Positions 26,022-30,579 of a stretch of 30,579 bases of DNA are shown piece by piece. Position 1 is the first letter of the stretch. Each line of letters opens with the position of its first letter. Origin of the DNA: an uncultured Clostridium sp. Lineage in GTDB: Bacteria > Bacillota > Clostridia > TANB77 > CAG-508. The notes below the pieces were generated by a model. It was not told the DNA's origin. It was given only the letters and a program-made list of their open reading frames with translations, and ran no database searches. The DNA is taken from positions 1-30,579 of the forward strand of contig USEI01000017.1 of NCBI GenBank assembly GCA_900553685.1, in the 5' to 3' direction. Position numbers and translations under genes: made by a program.

Positions 26022-26049
26022 TGGAAAAAAATGTTATTATCTTTATAAT
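26022..26049 (+). promoter_or_regulatory. Likely promoter of the Sel1-repeat gene
   Basis: TGGAAA (26022-26027), 16-bp spacer, TATAAT (26044-26049). The -10 box is perfect and the -35 box is one base from TTGAAA. Confidence 0.6.
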
Positions 26050-26102
26050 AAGGATAGATTATAACGAATAATAAAAAATATTATTCTAAGGGGGATAAAT
26101 TT

Positions 26103-26609
26103 ATGAGTACTAAAAATATAAAAGAACTAGAAGTTTTAGCAGGAAATGGTGATGTTGGTGCGATTTATGAATTGGGACAAAGATATTTTAATGGAATTGG
26201 TGTTGAAGTAAATGCACAAAAAGCTAGAGAATATTTTGAAATTGCAGCAGAAAGAGGTTCAAAAGGTTCAAATTATTTTTTAGGAAAAATTTATTACAAT
26301 GGTATGGGAGTGCAAACAAATTATTTAAAAGCAAAAGAATATTTTGAAAAATCTGCTGCTGATAATAATGCTTTTTCTGAATATTATTTAGGAAAATTAT
26401 ATTTTTGGGGTGATGGCGTTGAAAAAAATTATGAAAAAGCAAACCAATATAAAAATTCAGTTTTAAATAGGCCATTATACTCAAATCAAGATGCTGATAT
26501 TCAAGAATTTTATAGTATACCAGATTTTGAAGAGCAAACACAAAGATATGTTGGTGAACTTCAAAATAAAGTTTTATTAGAATATAAAAAACTTTTTGGA
26601 AATGATTAA
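26103..26609 (+). CDS. Sel1-repeat (SLR) protein
   Basis: The 168-residue product holds three Sel1-like repeats of ~36 residues with the LG-x-x-Y-x-x-G-x-G-V pattern: GAIYELGQRYFNGIGVEVN, SNYFLGKIYYNGMGVQTN and SEYYLGKLYFWGDGVEKN, each ending in KA-x-E/Q-Y. These helical repeats bind partner proteins. There is no signal peptide, so it is cytosolic. The last ~45 residues are unrelated to the repeat. GGGGG precedes the ATG. It has its own promoter and terminator and no functional link to its neighbours; the partner is unknown. Confidence 0.9.
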   Translation: MSTKNIKELEVLAGNGDVGAIYELGQRYFNGIGVEVNAQKAREYFEIAAERGSKGSNYFLGKIYYNGMGVQTNYLKAKEYFEKSAADNNAFSEYYLGKLYFWGDGVEKNYEKANQYKNSVLNRPLYSNQDADIQEFYSIPDFEEQTQRYVGELQNKVLLEYKKLFGND

Positions 26610-26623
26610 TACATAACTTAAAT

Positions 26624-26662
26624 AAAAACCTTTCTTATTATTTTAAATAAGAAAGGTTTTTT
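26624..26662 (+). terminator. Rho-independent terminator after the Sel1-repeat gene
   Basis: A 16-bp stem (26624-26639 with 26646-26661) closes on a 6-base loop and ends in TTTTTT. Confidence 0.92.
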
Positions 26663-26677
26663 ATGTATATATAGGTC

Positions 26678-26706
26678 TTGAAAAAGTTAACATAATTTGG
26701 TATAAT
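26678..26706 (+). promoter_or_regulatory. Consensus promoter of the 592-aa orphan gene
   Basis: TTGAAA (26678-26683), 17-bp spacer, TATAAT (26701-26706). The predicted start near 26713 gives a leader of ~75 nucleotides. Confidence 0.85.
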
Positions 26707-26715
26707 CAAAATGTA

Positions 26716-26744
26716 TGACCATTACGAAACCGTAGTAATTGTCA
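26716..26744 (+). promoter_or_regulatory. 5' leader hairpin of the 592-aa orphan gene
   Basis: TGAC (26716-26719) and ATTAC (26721-26725) pair with GTAAT (26735-26739) and GTCA (26741-26744), with one C-T mismatch and a 9-base loop. It starts at the predicted transcript 5' end. It could stabilise the RNA or be an operator. Confidence 0.6.
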
Positions 26745-26787
26745 GAGTACCTTGAAAAAATAATATAACACAAAGGAGAGAAAAGTA

Positions 26788-28566
26788 ATGAACAATGTAT
26801 TAGCAAGACCACAAAATTTAGGGGAAAGTACCACAAAGGTTTTTACTCCTAAAAAGACAACTGTTAATCCGAAAGTAGTATCTTTTGATGGAATTTCAGT
26901 CAAAGATGAAGCTGGAGTGGTTCGGCTCTACAATACTTTAGTTTCAGATCTTTCAAAAGATATTGATATTAAGTTAATTGTAGAAGAAGGATTTCCGGCT
27001 TTTGAGCAAACAATTGGGGTAGCAGAGTTTGCCAAGGTGAAAAAATACTTTGGTATTGATAGTTCTTTTAGAGGAAAACCTCGCGAAACAGAAGTTATGT
27101 CACTTGTGGCAAAGCTCAGAACTGTCGAAAATGCTACCAAGTATATCAGTGGATACAAAGAACTGATAGAAAATGTGGCATTACGTTTGGAAGATGCACC
27201 TGAAGGAATGAGTGTAATTGAAAAAGCCAAGCTTGTAAGAGTATATATGGTGATTTTTGGAGAGTATCACTTCTTCCCAGAAGATTTTTCTTTTGTCCAG
27301 GTAGGAAATAAAGAGCCACAGAGAGTTTTAAACACAGAAAATATTTTCAGAAATAACAAAAAACCGTTTTATCCAGAAGAACTTTTTTTCCTGTATGAGA
27401 TGAAAATTAAATTTTTTTCGAAAGGAAGCCTAATGTATGGCATTTTCAGAGAAGATATTTTTCATCTCGATAAAAGAACAAGAAAAGAAGTACTGGAGTT
27501 TGCTGAACTGAGAGCTGATGCGAGCGGAAATTTCTTTTCTGAAAACAAAGCTGAGTCACATACTTTCGGAACCGTTAGAAAGCTCAAAATGAAAGTAAGT
27601 CCAGTAAGAGGATACTATCCTATTGAGCTTTTCTGTAACAAAGAAATTCTAAAAGAATGGAATTTCATTGAGCTCTACAGTCTTTATAAAAAGCTTTATA
27701 TGACAGCTTGGGAAAGTTTTCCAAAACTTGAAAAAAAGCAGACAGAGATTATGGGTTCAAGAAGTATGGAAGTAACAAGAAGCTTTTACCAAGTAGATGA
27801 GGATTTGTTTTCAGGACCAGAAGAGATGTCTAAAGTAGTTAGATATGTTGACTACTTAGCAGAAAGGGAATTTGTGCTGGAAGCAAAATATTTGGTGAAT
27901 AATGAGCGAATAGAGGTACTTCCGGTAAATTTAGGCAGATTTATAACTGCAATGAAATTTGCCTATAAGCAAGAGTACATCTCTGAAAACACCTCTGTTG
28001 AACGGGATGTAGAGGTAATTGATGCTCTTTTAGAAAGAGATACAGGTAATGTTTGGCTGGCTTCGAAAAGAGGAGAACTTACTTTTGGTGAGGTAGCAGA
28101 AAAGCTTCAGCTAGATAAAAAGTTCGAGAAAGAAATTCTGCACATCAAGAAAGAAGAAACTCCAGAAGAAGTTGCATTCAGATTTGCTATGGAAAATGGG
28201 GGAAGCAAAGTTTTAAATGAAGAACTGATTAAAGCTGTGCTTTTTCCTGGAAACGAAAAAACAATTGAAAGATATTCAGCAGAGGAAATTGATGTACAGA
28301 CCTTCAAGAAAAAAATCGGTTATGATGAAGAATTTGCTGGAATGTATTTCAATTTAGATCAGGTAGACATCAATGCAATTGAAGAGAGATTGCATGAGCT
28401 CAAGCGTAGTATGACCACTAAAGCTGTGATGAGAGCAAATGCATTGCTCATTAACCTATACTGCTATTTGGTAGAGGAGCAAATTCCGTGTGGCGCAAAA
28501 ATGAAAGCACCAAAGAGAAATAAAGGGTTAAAACCACAAATTCTCAGGAGCTTAATCAGAAACTAA
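26788..28566 (+). CDS. 592-aa orphan protein with foreign codon usage
   Basis: I do not recognise this protein. The first ~35 residues look disordered, the rest is a mixed, strongly charged soluble protein with no signal peptide or membrane helix, and the C-terminus is basic (KMKAPKRNKGLKPQ). No P-loop, nuclease, transposase or helix-turn-helix motif is evident. Codon usage differs sharply from every long neighbour: CTC, CTG, GTC, CGC, CCG and even CGG (26923 and 28003) occur, and local G+C is visibly higher. AAGGAGAG lies before the ATG. It has a consensus promoter, a leader hairpin and a GC-rich terminator, so it is a self-contained unit, likely gained by transfer and tolerated between housekeeping genes. 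Confidence 0.85.
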   Translation: MNNVLARPQNLGESTTKVFTPKKTTVNPKVVSFDGISVKDEAGVVRLYNTLVSDLSKDIDIKLIVEEGFPAFEQTIGVAEFAKVKKYFGIDSSFRGKPRETEVMSLVAKLRTVENATKYISGYKELIENVALRLEDAPEGMSVIEKAKLVRVYMVIFGEYHFFPEDFSFVQVGNKEPQRVLNTENIFRNNKKPFYPEELFFLYEMKIKFFSKGSLMYGIFREDIFHLDKRTRKEVLEFAELRADASGNFFSENKAESHTFGTVRKLKMKVSPVRGYYPIELFCNKEILKEWNFIELYSLYKKLYMTAWESFPKLEKKQTEIMGSRSMEVTRSFYQVDEDLFSGPEEMSKVVRYVDYLAEREFVLEAKYLVNNERIEVLPVNLGRFITAMKFAYKQEYISENTSVERDVEVIDALLERDTGNVWLASKRGELTFGEVAEKLQLDKKFEKEILHIKKEETPEEVAFRFAMENGGSKVLNEELIKAVLFPGNEKTIERYSAEEIDVQTFKKKIGYDEEFAGMYFNLDQVDINAIEERLHELKRSMTTKAVMRANALLINLYCYLVEEQIPCGAKMKAPKRNKGLKPQILRSLIRN

Positions 28567-28588
28567 GCAATATACGGAAAACTACGGT

Positions 28589-28625
28589 AGCCACCGTCTG
28601 GATAAATTCAGACGGTGGCTTTTTA
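28589..28625 (+). terminator. GC-rich rho-independent terminator of the 592-aa gene
   Basis: AGCCACCGTCTG (28589-28600) pairs perfectly with CAGACGGTGGCT (28609-28620) over an 8-base loop and is followed by TTTTT. Its G+C content is far higher than that of native terminators here. Confidence 0.95.
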
Positions 28626-28654
28626 TGTAAAATAAGCAAATTGAAAATAAAATA

Positions 28655-28683
28655 TTGAAAAATAAATAATTATGTAATATAAT
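28655..28683 (+). promoter_or_regulatory. Consensus promoter of alaS
   Basis: TTGAAA (28655-28660), 17-bp spacer, TATAAT (28678-28683). The ~30-nt leader has no room for a T-box. Confidence 0.8.
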
Positions 28684-28719
28684 AATGCAAGTTATTTTAG
28701 AATAATAAAGGAGAAACTT

Positions 28720-30471
28720 ATGAAAGCAATAGAGATAAGAAATAAGTATTTGAATTTTTTTAAAAATCATGGACATAGTATAATTCCATCAGCTCCAGTA
28801 ATACCAGAAAATGATCCTTCAGTATTATTTACAACAGCAGGAATGCAACCACTAGTACCATATCTTTTGGGACAAAAACATCCAGCTGGAACAAGATTAA
28901 CAGATTATCAAAAATGTGTTAGAACAAATGATATTGATGAAGTTGGAGATAATCGTCATTTAACATATTTTGAAATGCTTGGAAATTGGTCATTAGGTGA
29001 TTACTTTAAAGAGGAGTCAATAAAAATGAGCTATGAATTTTTAACAAAAGAGTTAGAAATTCCAGCAGAAAAATTATCTGTAACATGTTTTGCAGGTGAT
29101 GAAGATTGCGAAAGAGATAATGAAGCTTATGAGGCATGGAAAAAAGCTGGAATACCAGATGAAAGAATATATTTCTTTGGAAAAGATGATAATTGGTGGA
29201 TAGCAGGAGAAGAAGGACCATGTGGACCAGATACTGAAATGTTTTATGATACAGGAAAACCAAAATGTTCTCCAGAGTGCAATCCGTCATGTGATTGCGG
29301 AAAATATGTTGAAATTTGGAATAATGTTTTCATGGAATTTTATAAAGATAAAAATGGATATTCAAAATTAAAACAACAAAATGTTGATACTGGTCTAGGA
29401 CTAGAAAGAATGACAATGCTTTTACAAGGAAAAGAAACTCCTTTTGAAATAGAATTATTTGCACCTGTAATGAAAAAACTAGAAGAATTACAAAAAAATG
29501 ATATTATAGAAAGCAGAAGAATTGTAGCAGAACACTTACGTTCTAGTATGATGATAATAAATGATGGAGGCAGACCAAGTAATGTTGATAGAGGATATAT
29601 TTTAAGAAGATTACTTCGTAGAATGACAAGACATTTGAATAAATTAGAAGTAGATTTAGATAAATTAGAAGAAATAATAGATACATCAATAGAAGCTTTA
29701 AAAGAATTATATCCAGAGCTTACTCAAAATAAAGAAATAATAAAAAATGTTATAATAGAAGAAAAAAATAAATTTATGAAAACACTAAAAAACGGAGAAA
29801 GAGAATTTGAAAAAGTTGCAAATAGAACAAGATTACAAGGTAATAAGGTTTTAGATACAGAAGCTGTATTTAATTTATATGAAACTTATGGTTTCCCACC
29901 AGAAATGACAGAAGAACTTGCTAAAGAAGAAGGATTAAAAGTTGATATGTCAGATTATCAAAAGTTATTTAAAGCTCATCAAGAAAAATCAAGAATGGGT
30001 AGTGAACAAAAGTTTAAAGGTGGACTTGCTTCAACCGGGGAAATGGAAACCAAATATCATACCGCAACACATCTTTTAAATGCAGCCTTAAAAGTAGTAT
30101 TAGGAGATCATGTTCATCAAAAAGGAAGTAATATAACAGCAGAAAGAATGAGATTTGATTTTTCACATCCTTCAAAAATGACAGATGAAGAAAAGAAAGC
30201 TGTTGAAAATTTAGTTAACGAATATATAAGCCAAAATATTCCAGTAGAAAAATTAGAAATGAAAAAAGAAGAAGCAATAAATATGGGAGCAGAAGCAATG
30301 TTTTTAGATAAATATGGAGATATTGTAACTGTTTATAAAATAGGTGATGTATCTTTAGAGCTTTGTGGAGGACCTCATGTTGAAAATACTGGAAAATTAG
30401 GACATTTCAAAATAAAAAAAGAAGAAGCTTCATCTTCAGGTGTAAGAAGAATAAAAGCTGTTTTAGAATAA
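28720..30471 (+). CDS. alaS: Alanine-tRNA ligase, short form without C-Ala domain
   Basis: AlaRS charges tRNA-Ala. The 583-residue product is about 290 shorter than typical bacterial AlaRS. Present are the class II catalytic core (FTTAGMQPLVPYL, YFEMLGNWSLGDYFK, VFMEFYKD, GLGLERM), a Cys-rich insert (C183, C187, C191, C193), the tRNA-binding RGYILRRLLRR and the editing domain with zinc ligands H447, H451, C549 and H553 (HTATHLL, CGGPHV). The segment between the tRNA-binding and editing parts is only ~20 residues, so the beta-barrel is lacking, and the chain ends at GVRRIKAVLE, where other AlaRS continue into a coiled coil and C-Ala. A terminator follows at once, so this is the natural end. 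CGGPHV replaces the usual CGGTHV. This layout recalls Patescibacteria enzymes. Confidence 0.95.
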   Translation: MKAIEIRNKYLNFFKNHGHSIIPSAPVIPENDPSVLFTTAGMQPLVPYLLGQKHPAGTRLTDYQKCVRTNDIDEVGDNRHLTYFEMLGNWSLGDYFKEESIKMSYEFLTKELEIPAEKLSVTCFAGDEDCERDNEAYEAWKKAGIPDERIYFFGKDDNWWIAGEEGPCGPDTEMFYDTGKPKCSPECNPSCDCGKYVEIWNNVFMEFYKDKNGYSKLKQQNVDTGLGLERMTMLLQGKETPFEIELFAPVMKKLEELQKNDIIESRRIVAEHLRSSMMIINDGGRPSNVDRGYILRRLLRRMTRHLNKLEVDLDKLEEIIDTSIEALKELYPELTQNKEIIKNVIIEEKNKFMKTLKNGEREFEKVANRTRLQGNKVLDTEAVFNLYETYGFPPEMTEELAKEEGLKVDMSDYQKLFKAHQEKSRMGSEQKFKGGLASTGEMETKYHTATHLLNAALKVVLGDHVHQKGSNITAERMRFDFSHPSKMTDEEKKAVENLVNEYISQNIPVEKLEMKKEEAINMGAEAMFLDKYGDIVTVYKIGDVSLELCGGPHVENTGKLGHFKIKKEEASSSGVRRIKAVLE

Positions 30472-30487
30472 TATTAAAAGATAGTTT

Positions 30488-30516
30488 AAAATACCTTTGT
30501 TTTCAAAGGTATTTTT
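30488..30516 (+). terminator. Rho-independent terminator after alaS
   Basis: AAAATACCTTTG (30488-30499) pairs with CAAAGGTATTTT (30504-30515) over a TTTT loop and is followed by T and AT-rich sequence. It begins 17 bases after the stop codon. Confidence 0.88.
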
Positions 30517-30528
30517 AAATTTTGTATA

Positions 30529-30579
30529 TATAGGTTTAAAATAGATATGTCACATGTAAAATGAAAAAAATATTGAAAG
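30529..30579. repeat. Right copy of the 51-bp inverted repeat
   Basis: This is the exact reverse complement of bases 5-55 and reaches the last base of the window, so the true repeat may be longer. It lies just after the alaS terminator. Confidence 0.9.

Noticed and set aside
5..30579. Composite transposon or prophage bounded by the terminal inverted repeats
   Set aside because: No transposase, integrase or phage gene inside; the content is core housekeeping genes on both sides.
1..30579. TGA or other stop-codon reassignment
   Set aside because: All recognised genes end at family-typical positions with standard stops, and Trp positions use TGG.

Overview
The window is a 30.6-kb, very AT-rich stretch of housekeeping chromosome. 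AGA is the dominant Arg codon, Shine-Dalgarno sites are strong, and promoters follow TTGAAA-N17-TATAAT. SpoVT behind a sigma-G-type promoter, a tRNA-Val T-box riboswitch, RqcP, a class 1B dihydroorotate dehydrogenase (PyrK/PyrD) and a Clostridia-style pilin-like protein point to an endospore-forming Bacillota of the Clostridia type, probably an uncultured anaerobe. This placement is inference. No tRNA, rRNA, transposase, integrase or CRISPR array was seen.

Layout. 127-7097 (+): truA, a small membrane protein, a metallophosphoesterase, rqcP, dnaE and a pilin-like protein. 7283-8527 (-): a divergent orotate phosphoribosyltransferase-like gene and a small orphan gene. 8773-17643 (+): pyrC, pyrF, an aldose-1-epimerase-like gene, a dCTP deaminase/dUTPase-like gene, pyrK, a DUF6056-type membrane protein, pyrD, lemA and a DUF3137 gene. 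17680-23569 (+): T-box, valS, comFC-like and a KAP-type P-loop NTPase. 23570-25915 (+): a non-coding leader with a terminator, then pyrB-pyrI and spoVT. 26103-30471 (+): a Sel1-repeat protein, a 592-aa orphan with foreign codon usage, and a short alaS. Most of de novo UMP synthesis is here (PyrB/I, PyrC, PyrK/D, PyrF). Carbamoyl-phosphate synthase is absent and PyrE is represented at best by the divergent minus-strand gene.

The most notable observation is dnaE. An otherwise perfect 1170-residue DNA polymerase III alpha subunit is split over three frames by two +1 shifts. At both sites the zero-frame codon is CGG followed by A, and skipping its C restores a conserved Gly (GGA): CCT-C-GGA and TGC-C-GGA. 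I scanned the other native genes by eye and found no other in-frame CGG, although the trinucleotide occurs about 30 times in the other two phases. The only other in-frame CGGs (two) are in the foreign-looking 592-aa gene. This suggests either programmed +1 frameshifting at a hungry or unassigned CGG codon, or two coincidental assembly errors. It can be tested directly.

Other points of interest are a minimal AlaRS lacking the beta-barrel and C-Ala regions, two genes of atypical composition each bounded by its own promoter and a GC-rich terminator, and a 51-bp perfect inverted repeat at the two ends of the window.
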